Below are positions 26,497 through 34,698 of a DNA stretch of 64,000 nucleotides, in pieces (position 1 is the first letter of the stretch; every line of letters begins with the position of its first letter). The notes beneath the pieces were generated by a model, which did no database searches, had not been told where the DNA came from, and saw nothing but the letters and a program-made list of their open reading frames with translations. Both the position numbers and the translations under genes were made by a program. Origin of the DNA: Amycolatopsis sp. CA-230715. Lineage in GTDB: Bacteria > Actinomycetota > Actinomycetes > Mycobacteriales > Pseudonocardiaceae. The stretch lies in NCBI RefSeq assembly GCF_018736145.1, contig NZ_CP059997.1, forward strand, positions 5,083,501 through 5,147,500, given 5' to 3'.

Positions 26497-26946
26497 ATGC
26501 ATTTCACGCGGCCCCGGGAGCTGCTCGTGGCGGGGGTGCTCGGCCTTGTGGTCGGGTACGTGCTCTTCCAAACGGCCTACGGTTCCCTCCCGCGAATGCC
26601 GCTCGCGGCCGGGGCCGCGCTGTTCGTCCTCGCGCTGGTCGAGGTCGTGCTGGCCTTCTCGATCCGGGCGCGGATCAAGGGCGGGCGCGTTCTCGGCGCC
26701 ATCGCGATCGCTCGCTCGGTCGCGCTCGCTAAGGCATCTTCGCTGCTCGGAGCCCTGATGCTCGGCGGATGGCTCGGCGCCACCGCCTACCTGTTCCCCA
26801 AGCGGTCGTACCTCACGGCGGCGGCGTCCGACACCACCAGCGCGCTGGTCGGGGCGCTCGGCGGGCTGCTGCTGGGGGCCGCGGCGCTGTGGCTCGAACA
26901 CTGCTGCCGGACACCCGACCGGGGTGATAGTGAACGCCCCGGCTGA
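26497..26946 (+). CDS. DUF3180-family membrane protein
   Basis: The protein has 149 aa with four predicted membrane helices (about residues 8-28, 38-58, 78-100 and 118-138) and the PRELLVAGVLGLVVGY start. The KASSLLGALMLGGW helix is typical of the small membrane protein that follows folK in Actinobacteria (M. tuberculosis Rv3605c). Its function is not known. The ATG at 26497 follows GGTGGAG. A start at 26413 would add a non-conserved segment. Conserved position in the fol-pan series suggests a housekeeping role but no specific one. Confidence 0.8.
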   Translation: MHFTRPRELLVAGVLGLVVGYVLFQTAYGSLPRMPLAAGAALFVLALVEVVLAFSIRARIKGGRVLGAIAIARSVALAKASSLLGALMLGGWLGATAYLFPKRSYLTAAASDTTSALVGALGGLLLGAAALWLEHCCRTPDRGDSERPG

Positions 26947-27027
26947 GTGACCGGTTAACGCGGAGAATCCACCGCTCGAAGTACCGACTAGGTCTCAGAC
27001 GGGTTACTAGAAGGTACGGTGTTGGGC

Positions 27028-28851
27028 ATGACTGGCGTGGGTGACGACTCGCGCGGCCGCCTCATGGGTAGGTCGTGGCTTGTCGCCGGATTGCTCCTCG
27101 CCGTCGGCTCCACGCTCGCCCTCGTGCTCAGTGATGACGCGCGCCTGCTCAGGCTCGGCATCGTCGCCGCGCTGTGGGCCGCACTGCTCGGCGCGTTTCT
27201 CGCCGTCAGGTACCGCAAGCACGCGAGTGCCAGCGAGGACGCCGTCGCGCAGGCGCAGGAACTGTACGAACTGGAGCTCGAACGCGAGATCGCCGCGAGG
27301 CGCGAGTTCGAGCTCGAGGTCGAGGCCGAAGCGCGTGAGCGCGCGGATGACGACTCTCGCGAAGAGCTCGACGCGCTCCGTGCCGAGGTGAGCGCGCTGC
27401 GCGAGAGCCTGCAGGCGCTCTTCGGCGGCGAAGTGCTCTACGAGCGCGTCGCGCTGACCGCGCAGGCCACCCGCATGCGCTCCCTGGAAAAGCAGCGTGT
27501 CGTGCAAGGTGCGAATGGCAAGCAGATCGCCGCGTCGAGCCACAACGGCAACGGCTCCGGTCACGGCGAGCAGAACGGCGTGGAGGTCCCTGACCGGCCC
27601 ACCGAGCTGATCGACCGCGTCATCGAGCACACGAACGGCACCGAGCAGCGCCGCACGCCGAAACCGGCCGAGAAGCCGAAGCCGGCCAGACCGGAGCCCG
27701 AGGTCGATTCCGGGCCGCCGACCCGCCGCGTCCCGAAGCCCGTGCGCGTAACTCCGAGCACGCCTCCGAAACCCGCGCAGCCCGCGCGTGCCGCCCGTGC
27801 CGAGCCCCCGGCACCACGCAAGCAGGAGCCCGCTCCGGCCGAGCCCGAGCTGACCAGGCCCGCGCTCGATCAGGTCGAGCGCGCCAAGCCCGCCGCCAGG
27901 CCTCCCCGCGCGCCGGAGCGCAAGGCGCCCGCGGCGGCGAACCCCGAACCGGGCAGGCCGAAGGCGGCCGACCTGGTCAAGGGCCTCGACGTCGAATGGA
28001 CCCCGTCCTGGGAGTCCAAGGACCGCCCGGTGAACGACCTGTCCGCGGCCTTCCCGGCCAGGGGGGCCGAGTTCGGTCCCGCCACGAGGCGCCCGCCCGC
28101 CGGGAACGGTTTGCCCGCTAAAAGCGCCGAGGCTCCCAGCGGGGCGTTCGCGAGCGGGGAGCCCAGCAGGCGCGATCTGCCCCCGGCGCGCCCCAGCAGG
28201 CAGGTGCCCGCCGAGGCGTCCCAGCCCGCGATGCCGCCCGCGCGGCCGAACCCGCCCCGGGCCGAACCGCCCCGTCCGGAGCGCCAGGAGCCCGCGCGCC
28301 AGGAACCGCCGAGGAAGGCCGCGGCGCAGCCGGAGCCGATGCCGTCGGCCCGGCTCGAGCCGCAGCGCCAGCCGGAGCCCGAACCAGCGCCGTCGAGGCC
28401 GTCCAGGCACGGCTCGCACACCGCCGAGCCCGCGGCCGCTGCTGCCGCCGCCGCGAGCGTGCCGGAGGAGCCGCAGCCGAACCCGACGCTGCCGCCGTCC
28501 GTGCGCGAGATCCAGGAGAGCCGTTCCGGCGGCCGCAGGCGCCGTGCGGAGGACGACGACGAGCCCATGGCCGAGAGCGGTGGGGGCAGGCGCCGCCGCC
28601 CCGACGGCGAGCCGCCCGCCTGGGAGGCTCCCGGCGCCAACGGGCGGCACACGGGCAGCCACGCCAAGCCGGACGACGCGAACGGCTCCGGCCGCCGCCG
28701 TGCCGCCGGATCGCACAGCAGTGGTTACACCCCGCAACCGGAGTCCTCTGGCTCGCACGGTTCGGGTGCCGGTCGTTCGGTCACGGAGCTGCTCGCCGCG
28801 CACGGTTCCGGTGACACGGCGCCGCGGCGCAGGCGCCGCGCCGAAGACTGA
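27028..28851 (+). CDS. DUF6779-type membrane protein with long Pro/Glu-rich tail
   Basis: The protein has about 607 aa. Two adjacent membrane helices lie at the N terminus (SWLVAGLLLAVGSTLALVL and LGIVAALWAALLGAFLAV). A strongly charged coiled coil follows (about residues 70-130, AQELYELELEREIAARREFELEVEAEARERADD). Then comes a long disordered Pro/Arg/Glu/Ala region with repeated RRRRAED-like basic-acidic motifs. It corresponds by position and layout to M. tuberculosis Rv3604c. Candidate starts are GTG 27019, TTG 27022 and ATG 27028; GAAGGT at 27010 fits the earlier ones, so the start is open. Function is unknown; the coiled coil and tail suggest a scaffold at the membrane. Confidence 0.75.
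   Translation: MTGVGDDSRGRLMGRSWLVAGLLLAVGSTLALVLSDDARLLRLGIVAALWAALLGAFLAVRYRKHASASEDAVAQAQELYELELEREIAARREFELEVEAEARERADDDSREELDALRAEVSALRESLQALFGGEVLYERVALTAQATRMRSLEKQRVVQGANGKQIAASSHNGNGSGHGEQNGVEVPDRPTELIDRVIEHTNGTEQRRTPKPAEKPKPARPEPEVDSGPPTRRVPKPVRVTPSTPPKPAQPARAARAEPPAPRKQEPAPAEPELTRPALDQVERAKPAARPPRAPERKAPAAANPEPGRPKAADLVKGLDVEWTPSWESKDRPVNDLSAAFPARGAEFGPATRRPPAGNGLPAKSAEAPSGAFASGEPSRRDLPPARPSRQVPAEASQPAMPPARPNPPRAEPPRPERQEPARQEPPRKAAAQPEPMPSARLEPQRQPEPEPAPSRPSRHGSHTAEPAAAAAAAASVPEEPQPNPTLPPSVREIQESRSGGRRRRAEDDDEPMAESGGGRRRRPDGEPPAWEAPGANGRHTGSHAKPDDANGSGRRRAAGSHSSGYTPQPESSGSHGSGAGRSVTELLAAHGSGDTAPRRRRRAED
28107..28124. repeat. Palindromic 18-mer variant inside the DUF6779 gene
   Basis: CGGTTTGCCCGCTAAAAG, read as G-L-P-A-K-S within the disordered region. 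On the other strand it is the GGGCAAA variant seen in other coding copies. Confidence 0.6.
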
Positions 28852-28892
28852 ACCGGGTGCACGTAGGGTTACCGGGCGTGAGGGGATCCGAC

Positions 28893-30062
28893 GTGCAATT
28901 CGGAAACACACGACGACCGCGCCGCGTCACCGTCCTGCTGCCCTTGCTGGGCCTGGTCGTGCTGGCGGTGTGCGGGCTGCTGCTGTTCGGCCTCGCCACC
29001 GTTCGCGTCGGCGTGGTCCCGGCGATGATCGGGGTCGTCGCGGCGCTGGTCCCGGTCGCGGTCGTGGTGCCGGCGCTGCTGTGGGTGGACCGGTGGGAGC
29101 CGGAACCCGCGAAGCTGCTCCTGCTCGCGTTCGCGTGGGGCGCGTGCTTCGCCACGATCACGGCGCTGCTGATCAACAACACCGCCGAAGCCGTCGGCGA
29201 TCTGCTGCTGGGCAGCGGCAACGGCAGCAAGCTCAGCGCGGTCGTGTCGGCGCCGCTGGTGGAGGAGGCCGCGAAGGGCGCCTTCGTGCTGCTCGTGCTG
29301 TGGCGGCGCGCGGGCGAGTTCGACGGCGTGATCGACGGGATCGTCTACGCCGGGTTCAGCGCCACCGGTTTCGCCTTCACCGAGAACATCTACTACTTCG
29401 GCCGCGCGTTCGCCGACAACGGTTTCGGCGACGGGACGAACCCGGGCGTGCTCGCCGCGTTCGTCCTGCGCGGGGTGCTTTCGCCGTTCACACATCCCTT
29501 GTTCGCGGTCCTCTTCGGCATCGGGGTCGGCGTCGCGGCGCGCGCCAAGAGCCCGGTCGCGCGCTGGCTCGCGCCGATCGGCGGCTACCTCGGCGCGGTC
29601 GCGCTGCACGCGCTGTGGAACTCGGCCGCGGTGCTCGGCGGCGCGAAGACGTTCCTGAACGTGTACTTCCTGATCATGGTCCCGATGTTCATCGGGGTGG
29701 TCATGCTGATCATGCTCAACCGGCGCCGCGAGCAGCGGATCGTCGAAGCCGCGTTGCCCGGCATGGCGGACGCGCGGTGGATCGCGCGATCCGAGATGGG
29801 GCTGTTCGCGAGCCTCGCCGGTCGCCGCAAGTGGCGGCAGCAGGCGAAGAAGCAGTCGGGCCCGGCGGCGGCGAAGGCGGTCGCGGCCTACCAGGCCGCC
29901 GTCACCGAGCTCGCTTTCCTGCTGCGGGGCGACGTCCGAAAGCCGGACAGCGAGCAGCGGAGAAGTGAGCTACTGGCCACGCTGCGCAGTTCACGGGCCG
30001 AGGCGGTTCGCCTTGCGTCCGCGAACGGTGACTCACCGCGCAGGGGGACCCAGGACGGGTGA
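28893..30062 (+). CDS. PrsW-family intramembrane metalloprotease
   Basis: The membrane protein has about 389 aa and eight or more predicted helices. All four PrsW/CPBP-like motifs are visible: EExxK (LVEEAAKG), FAFTEN, HPLFAV and HALWN, which together form a putative intramembrane metal site. PrsW in Bacillus cleaves the anti-sigma factor RsiW. The target here is unknown; no anti-sigma gene is adjacent. A soluble C-terminal region of about 130 residues follows the last helix. GTG 28893 is chosen because AGGGGAT lies just upstream, and GTG 28878 is the alternative. It lies 41 bp downstream of the DUF6779 gene. Confidence 0.85.
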   Translation: MQFGNTRRPRRVTVLLPLLGLVVLAVCGLLLFGLATVRVGVVPAMIGVVAALVPVAVVVPALLWVDRWEPEPAKLLLLAFAWGACFATITALLINNTAEAVGDLLLGSGNGSKLSAVVSAPLVEEAAKGAFVLLVLWRRAGEFDGVIDGIVYAGFSATGFAFTENIYYFGRAFADNGFGDGTNPGVLAAFVLRGVLSPFTHPLFAVLFGIGVGVAARAKSPVARWLAPIGGYLGAVALHALWNSAAVLGGAKTFLNVYFLIMVPMFIGVVMLIMLNRRREQRIVEAALPGMADARWIARSEMGLFASLAGRRKWRQQAKKQSGPAAAKAVAAYQAAVTELAFLLRGDVRKPDSEQRRSELLATLRSSRAEAVRLASANGDSPRRGTQDG

Positions 30063-30168
30063 AGCTGGTCATAAACCCCCTCCCCTCGTGCGCGGACGGG
30101 AGCTACTCTCGCGCCGTCGTCCGGTACCCACAACGAGCGGGACTGGAACGAGTAGGGAGTTCGCAATC

Positions 30169-31089
30169 ATGAGCGATCACGCCGGCCCCGCGATGCTGCG
30201 CCCGGCGCGGCTGGCCGTCGGTGTGGTGTCGGCGGGCAGAGTGGGCAGCGTCTTCGGCGCCGCACTGGCCAGGGCAGGGCACACCGTGGTCGCCGCGTCC
30301 GGGATTTCGGCGGCGTCGCTGGCCCGTGCCGAACGGATGCTCCCCGACGTGCCGCTGCGACCACCGGATGAGGTGGCCCGGCTGGCGGATCTGGTGCTCC
30401 TCGCGGTCCCCGACGACGAGCTCGAAGGCCTCGTCCGCGGCCTCGTCGCGACGGGTTCGATCCGCGCGGGCCAGATCGTGGTGCACACCTCCGGCGCGCA
30501 CGGCACCGCCGTGCTGGCGCCGGTGGCCGAGGCAGGCGCGCTGCCGCTCGCGCTGCACCCCGTGATGACGTTCACCGGCCGCTCGGAGGACCTGGAGCGG
30601 ATGGCCGCGTGCAGCATCGGCATCACCGCTGCCGACGGCGACGAAGCCGCCTGGAACGTCGGCGAAGCGCTGACGATGGAGATGAGCGCCGAACCGGTCC
30701 GCGTGCCGGAGCAGGCTCGCGGGCTCTACCACGCGGCGCTCGCCCACGGTGCGAACCACTTGGTCACCCTGATCGCGGACTGCGCGGACGTCCTGCGCGG
30801 CGCGGGTGTCGAGAACGCCGAACGAGTGCTGGGGCCGCTGCTGTCGGCCGCGCTCGACAACGTGCTGCGCCACGGCGACCGCGCGCTGACCGGCCCGGTG
30901 GCCCGCGGAGACGAGGGCACCGTGCGCAAGCATTTGGCCGTGCTGGCCGAAAACGCGCCCGAGGTCGCGCCGTCGTACCGCACGCTCGCCGCGCGGACCG
31001 TGGCGCGCGCGTCCGCGTCCGGGATGCTCGGCACCGGCGCCGCGCGCGAAATTTCCCAGCTGCTCGGCGAAACCCGCCATGACCACTGA
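30169..31089 (+). CDS. Rossmann-fold DUF2520 dehydrogenase-like protein of the pantothenate cluster
   Basis: The protein has 306 aa. An N-terminal NAD(P)-binding fold (VGVVSAGRVGSVFGAALARAGH, GxxxxG variant, about residues 17-38) is followed by ADLVLLAVPDDEL. An all-helical DUF2520 domain of the 6-phosphogluconate dehydrogenase-like type includes ALHPVMTFTG and AALAHGANHLVTL. It is followed after 9 bp by panC and then panD, as in M. tuberculosis Rv3603c-Rv3602c-Rv3601c. The fold is that of ketopantoate reductase (PanE), and the neighbours suggest a role in pantothenate synthesis. That is inference. The ATG at 30169 follows GTAGGGAG. Confidence 0.8.
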   Translation: MSDHAGPAMLRPARLAVGVVSAGRVGSVFGAALARAGHTVVAASGISAASLARAERMLPDVPLRPPDEVARLADLVLLAVPDDELEGLVRGLVATGSIRAGQIVVHTSGAHGTAVLAPVAEAGALPLALHPVMTFTGRSEDLERMAACSIGITAADGDEAAWNVGEALTMEMSAEPVRVPEQARGLYHAALAHGANHLVTLIADCADVLRGAGVENAERVLGPLLSAALDNVLRHGDRALTGPVARGDEGTVRKHLAVLAENAPEVAPSYRTLAARTVARASASGMLGTGAAREISQLLGETRHDH

Positions 31090-31098
31090 AGGACGACC

Positions 31099-32034
31099 AT
31101 GACCACGCCGAGCATGTCGACCGCGCCGAAGTTCACGCGCGGCGCGCTCAACACGTACCGCACGCCCGCCGACCTGGCGAGGGTGGCGGCCGCGCTGCAC
31201 AAGGTCGGCAGGAAGGTCGCGCTGGTGCCCACGATGGGCGCGCTGCACGCCGGGCACCGCGAGCTGCTGCGGCGTGCGAAGCGGCTGCCGAACACGGTCG
31301 TCGGCGCGTCGATCTTCGTGAACCCCTTGCAGTTCGGGGAAGGCGAGGACTTCGAGGCGTACCCGCGGCCGCTGGACGCGGACCTCGAAGTACTGGGCGA
31401 AATCGGTGCCGAATACGCGTTCGTCCCTTCGGTCGAGGATCTCTACCCCGAAGGCGCGACGGTGACCGTCCACCCGGGCCCACTCGGCGAAGAATTGGAA
31501 GGAACGGTGCGGCCGGGGCATTTTTCGGGAATGCTCACGGTGGTCGCGAAGTTGCTCAACATCGTGCGCCCCGACTACGCCTTCTTCGGGGAGAAGGACT
31601 ACCAGCAGCTCGTGCTGGTGAAGCGGATGGTGCGCGACCTGAACCTGGACACGCGGGTGGTCGGCGTGCCGACGGTGCGGGAATCCGACGGGCTGGCGTT
31701 GTCCTCGCGCAACGCCTACCTGACCGACGAGCAACGGCAGGACGCCGTGGTCCTGTCGGCGGCGCTGACGGCGGGAGTGCACGCCGGGGCGCACGGAACG
31801 GGTGAAGTGCTGGCCGCTGCCGAGCGCGTACTGGCGGCACGCCCCAAAGTGGAGCTCGACTATCTCGAGGTGCGGGGAACCGACCTGGGACCCGCGCCCG
31901 TCGACGGGGAGGCACGGTTGCTGATCGCGGCCAGGGTGGGGCGAACCCGGCTGATCGACAACGCTCCGCTGCTGCTCGGCCAGGCGGCTCTGCAGGGTGT
32001 GGAGCGGTCCGAACACCAGGACGCAGGGGCATGA
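31099..32034 (+). CDS. panC: Pantothenate synthetase
   Basis: The enzyme has 311 aa and ligates pantoate and beta-alanine with ATP. PTMGALHAGH (44-53), the SIFVNPLQFGEGEDFEAYPR segment, FGEKDYQQLVLVKRMVRDL and the KMSKS-like LSSRNAYL motif are all present. The length matches the M. tuberculosis enzyme (309 aa). It sits directly upstream of panD, which supplies beta-alanine. Confidence 0.96.
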   Translation: MTTPSMSTAPKFTRGALNTYRTPADLARVAAALHKVGRKVALVPTMGALHAGHRELLRRAKRLPNTVVGASIFVNPLQFGEGEDFEAYPRPLDADLEVLGEIGAEYAFVPSVEDLYPEGATVTVHPGPLGEELEGTVRPGHFSGMLTVVAKLLNIVRPDYAFFGEKDYQQLVLVKRMVRDLNLDTRVVGVPTVRESDGLALSSRNAYLTDEQRQDAVVLSAALTAGVHAGAHGTGEVLAAAERVLAARPKVELDYLEVRGTDLGPAPVDGEARLLIAARVGRTRLIDNAPLLLGQAALQGVERSEHQDAGA

Positions 32035-32047
32035 GAGGGAGTCCGAG

Positions 32048-32545
32048 ATGTACCGCACGATGCTGAAGTCGAAGATCCATCGGGCCACCGTGACGCAGGC
32101 CGACCTGCACTACGTGGGCTCCGTGACGATCGACGAGACGCTCATGGAGGCGGCCGATCTGCTGCCGGGCGAGCAGGTGTCCATTGTGGACATTACGAAC
32201 GGTGCGCGGCTCGAGACGTACGTGATCACGGGCGAGCGCGACAGCGGCGTGCTCGGCATCAACGGCGCCGCGGCGCACCTGGTGCACCCCGGTGATCTGG
32301 TCATCCTCATCGCGTACGGGCAGATGGACAACGCCGAGGCGGCCACGTACCAGCCTCGTATCGTGTTCGTCGACGCCGACAACCGCATCGCCGACTCCGG
32401 CACCGACCCCGGGCACGCGCCGGACGGGTCCGGGCTGATCAGCGGCACCGTGACCCTGCCCGCGATCGAGGGCGAAACCGCGTACCCGGTCGCCGAGACC
32501 GTCGACGCGGCGCGCCTCGACGCGCTCCTCCACGCGGAGGGCTGA
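32048..32545 (+). CDS. panD: Aspartate 1-decarboxylase proenzyme
   Basis: The pyruvoyl enzyme has 165 aa and makes beta-alanine from aspartate. The proenzyme cleaves itself between Gly24 and Ser25 (LHYVGSVTIDE) to form the pyruvoyl group. Lys9, Tyr58-region residues and the NGAAAHLVHPGDLVILIAYG core are conserved. The C-terminal extension after about residue 120 is longer than in E. coli (126 aa), like other actinobacterial forms. The ATG at 32048 is preferred; the frame opens further upstream inside panC. coaX follows 20 bp later. Confidence 0.95.
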   Translation: MYRTMLKSKIHRATVTQADLHYVGSVTIDETLMEAADLLPGEQVSIVDITNGARLETYVITGERDSGVLGINGAAAHLVHPGDLVILIAYGQMDNAEAATYQPRIVFVDADNRIADSGTDPGHAPDGSGLISGTVTLPAIEGETAYPVAETVDAARLDALLHAEG

Positions 32546-32565
32546 ACCGCCCCGGAAGGGTCCCC

Positions 32566-33354
32566 TTGCTCCTCACGATCGACGTCGGCAACACGAACAT
32601 CGTGCTCGGCCTCTACGAGGGCCGTGGTGACGCGGCGAAGCTGCGTCACGACTGGCGGATGCGCACGGACGCGCAGATCACCGCCGACGAGCTGGCGCTG
32701 ACGATGCGCGGGCTGCTCGGCGAGTACGCCGAGCAGGTCACCGGGATCAGCGCGCTCTCGACCGTGCCCGCGGTGCTGCGCGAACTGCGCGCGATGCTCG
32801 GCCGCTACTACGCCGACGTGCCGAAGGTCGTGGTGGAGCCCGGCGTCCGCACCGGGGTGCCGCTCCTGGTGGACAACCCGAAGGAAGTGGGCGCCGACCG
32901 GCTGGCGAACACCCTCGCCGCGCACCACCTGCACCCGACCGCGTGCGTCGTCGTCGACTTCGGCACCTCGACGAACATCGACGCGATCTCCGCGAAAGGC
33001 GAATTCCTCGGTGGCGCGTTCGCGCCCGGTATCGAGATCTCCGTGGACGCACTCGCCGACAAGGCCGCCGCGCTGCGGAAGGTCGAACTGGTGCCGCCGC
33101 GGTCGGTGATCGGCAAGAGCACCGTGGAATGCCTGCAGTCCGGCATCGTCTACGGGTTCGCCGGTCAGGTCGACGGGCTGGTGAAGCGGATCGTCGCCGA
33201 GCTGACCGGCGGTGCCGACGTGCCGGTCGCGGTGCTCGCCACCGGCGGGCTCGCGCCACTCGTACTGTCCGAATCGGACACCATCACCGAGCACGTGCCC
33301 GATCTGACCCTGCTCGGCCTCAGGTTGGTGTACGAGCGGCACGTCCGTGCCTAG
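32566..33354 (+). CDS. coaX: Type III pantothenate kinase
   Basis: The enzyme has 262 aa and carries out the first step of coenzyme A synthesis from pantothenate. The phosphate loop DVGNTNIVLGLYEG (residues 5-18), EPGVRTGVPLLVDNPKEVGADRLAN, CVVVDFGTSTNID and the late VLATGGLAPL are CoaX signatures. It starts with TTG after GGAAGGG. Its last four bases overlap the 3' end of the convergent gdx gene. Together with panC-panD it makes a compact vitamin B5 to CoA operon. Confidence 0.95.
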   Translation: MLLTIDVGNTNIVLGLYEGRGDAAKLRHDWRMRTDAQITADELALTMRGLLGEYAEQVTGISALSTVPAVLRELRAMLGRYYADVPKVVVEPGVRTGVPLLVDNPKEVGADRLANTLAAHHLHPTACVVVDFGTSTNIDAISAKGEFLGGAFAPGIEISVDALADKAAALRKVELVPPRSVIGKSTVECLQSGIVYGFAGQVDGLVKRIVAELTGGADVPVAVLATGGLAPLVLSESDTITEHVPDLTLLGLRLVYERHVRA

Positions 33355-33665
33355 TGCAGGAGTTTGAGGCCCACCACCCCGGCGACGATGAGCACGAGGC
33401 AGACGATCCGGCCTGCCGAAACGGGATCGCCGAGCGCCACCATGCCGTACACGGCGGTGCCGATCGCGCCGATACCGACCCAAATGGCATATCCAGTGCC
33501 GATCGGAATGGTCCGCATGGCGTAAGCGAGACCGCCCATGCTGAGTATCAGCGCGCCGACGAACAGCAGCGTCGGCGCAAGCTTGGAGAACCCCTTCGAA
33601 GCGCTGAGCGCGGCGGCCCACACGGTTTCGAGCACACCGGAGAGGACGAGAACGAGCCACGACAT
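33351..33665 (-). CDS. gdx: Guanidinium exporter (SMR family)
   Basis: The small multidrug-resistance family protein has 104 aa and four membrane helices. The residues that define the Gdx subtype are all at their expected numbers: Glu13 and Trp16 (GVLETVW), Ser42 (ILSMGG), Tyr59 and Trp62 (GTGYAIW). Gdx proteins export guanidinium in exchange for protons as antiparallel dimers. A guanidine-III riboswitch precedes the gene, which confirms the assignment. The 3' end overlaps coaX by 4 bp on the opposite strand. Confidence 0.95.
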   Translation of the reverse strand: MSWLVLVLSGVLETVWAAALSASKGFSKLAPTLLFVGALILSMGGLAYAMRTIPIGTGYAIWVGIGAIGTAVYGMVALGDPVSAGRIVCLVLIVAGVVGLKLLH

Positions 33666-33686
33666 GACGAGCCTTTCGCAGTACCC

Positions 33687-33709
33687 ACCGGCACGGGAAT
33701 CGTGCCGGT
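33687..33709 (-). promoter_or_regulatory. Hairpin between guanidine riboswitch and gdx ribosome site
   Basis: A 9-bp perfect stem (33687-33695 with 33701-33709) around a 5-base loop, about 20 bp before the GAAAGG ribosome site. It may be part of the expression platform. Confidence 0.5.
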
Positions 33710-33715
33710 CGTGCT

Positions 33716-33755
33716 GCGCCGTCTTGTCCTGACCGGGTACGACGCGCTCGTCCGG
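33716..33755 (-). promoter_or_regulatory. Guanidine-III riboswitch (ykkC-III / mini-ykkC-related class)
   Basis: Read on the minus strand, CCGGACGAGCGCGTCGTACC is followed directly by CGGTCAGGACAAGACGGCGC. This matches the guanidine-III class almost base for base, including CCGGACGAG, the CGTACCCGGTCAGGACAAG pseudoknot strand and the closing GGCGC. The class folds as a pseudoknot on guanidinium and turns translation on. It lies about 50 bp before gdx. Confidence 0.93.
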
Positions 33756-33815
33756 GGCGGAATGCCACCAATCCCGAAGGTAGCACGCCGTGCGCCGGGG
33801 AACCGGTGACGTTCC

Positions 33816-34571
33816 TTACCGGCGGACCGCGCGAATGACCGTCGTCACCAGTGGCAGCTCGAATTCGCCCACCGCGGTCTCGGGGGTGGTTCGGAGGAAT
33901 TCCCGCACCTTCGCCAGTGCGGCCGCGCGCTCGGCCTCAGCGGTGACAAGAAAGCGCGAATGCGTGGCGACGGTGGCCGTGAGCGTTTCCGCTGTGCGGC
34001 GTTGGCTGTGCGAAAACCGGGCGCGTTCGAACGGGTGGAATGCCGGATGGCCGGGAAGGGGGCGGTCCTCGTCGGCCCATCCCCTGCTGACCCCGGTGCG
34101 GACGAGTGCGGAGAATGCGGCGACCCACGGCACGGATTCGTCGTCGTGGTTCCATAACGCGGTCACCGTGCCACCCGGTCGCAGTATCCGCGCGATCTCG
34201 GTGAGTGCGGAGTCGACGTCGAACCAGTGAAATGCCTGTCCCGCGAAAACCGCGTCGGCGCTGTCGTCGGGGAGCGGAATCCGTTCGGCCGTACCCGGGT
34301 ACGCCTTGACGGCGGGTAGCCGCTTGGACAGTTCAGCCCGCATTTGGTCATCCGGTTCGACCGCGACGACGGTGACGTCCCCGAGGGATAGCAGGTTCCC
34401 GGTAAGTTTTCCGGTTCCGGCGGCGAGATCGATAATTCTTCCGCGATCGCCCTCCGGTAGTCCCCATGCGAGGGCTTCGACGGGGTAATCGGGGCGGTGC
34501 TCGGCGTAAGCGGCCGCTTCGGCACCGAAGGAACGGGAACGCTCCGTGCGCAGTTCCGCGGAATCCGGCAT
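33816..34571 (-). CDS. Class I SAM-dependent methyltransferase
   Basis: The protein has 251 aa. An N-terminal SRSFGAEAAAYAEHRPDYP segment leads into SAM motif I (IIDLAAGTGKLTGNLL, about residues 44-59). VTVVAVEPDDQM follows as motif II, and AFHWFDVDSALTEIARILRPGGTV gives motifs post-II and III. This layout matches the UbiE/Trm9-like Methyltransf_11 group, whose substrates are often small molecules or fatty acids. The substrate cannot be told. ATG 34571 is used; GTG 34583 is possible. It is divergent from lysS, and the two starts are 128 bp apart. Confidence 0.8.
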   Translation of the reverse strand: MPDSAELRTERSRSFGAEAAAYAEHRPDYPVEALAWGLPEGDRGRIIDLAAGTGKLTGNLLSLGDVTVVAVEPDDQMRAELSKRLPAVKAYPGTAERIPLPDDSADAVFAGQAFHWFDVDSALTEIARILRPGGTVTALWNHDDESVPWVAAFSALVRTGVSRGWADEDRPLPGHPAFHPFERARFSHSQRRTAETLTATVATHSRFLVTAEAERAAALAKVREFLRTTPETAVGEFELPLVTTVIRAVRR

Positions 34572-34698
34572 GGGCTCGGTCACGCGTTGATCGTAGTTCA
34601 ACGCGAATGGCGGTCTGGTGAACCGGCGCGGGCCGGGTAAAGCTGACTTCGGTAATCCGGTTGCCGTGACCGGAGGGGTGGTTCGTACCCTGGTGCCC

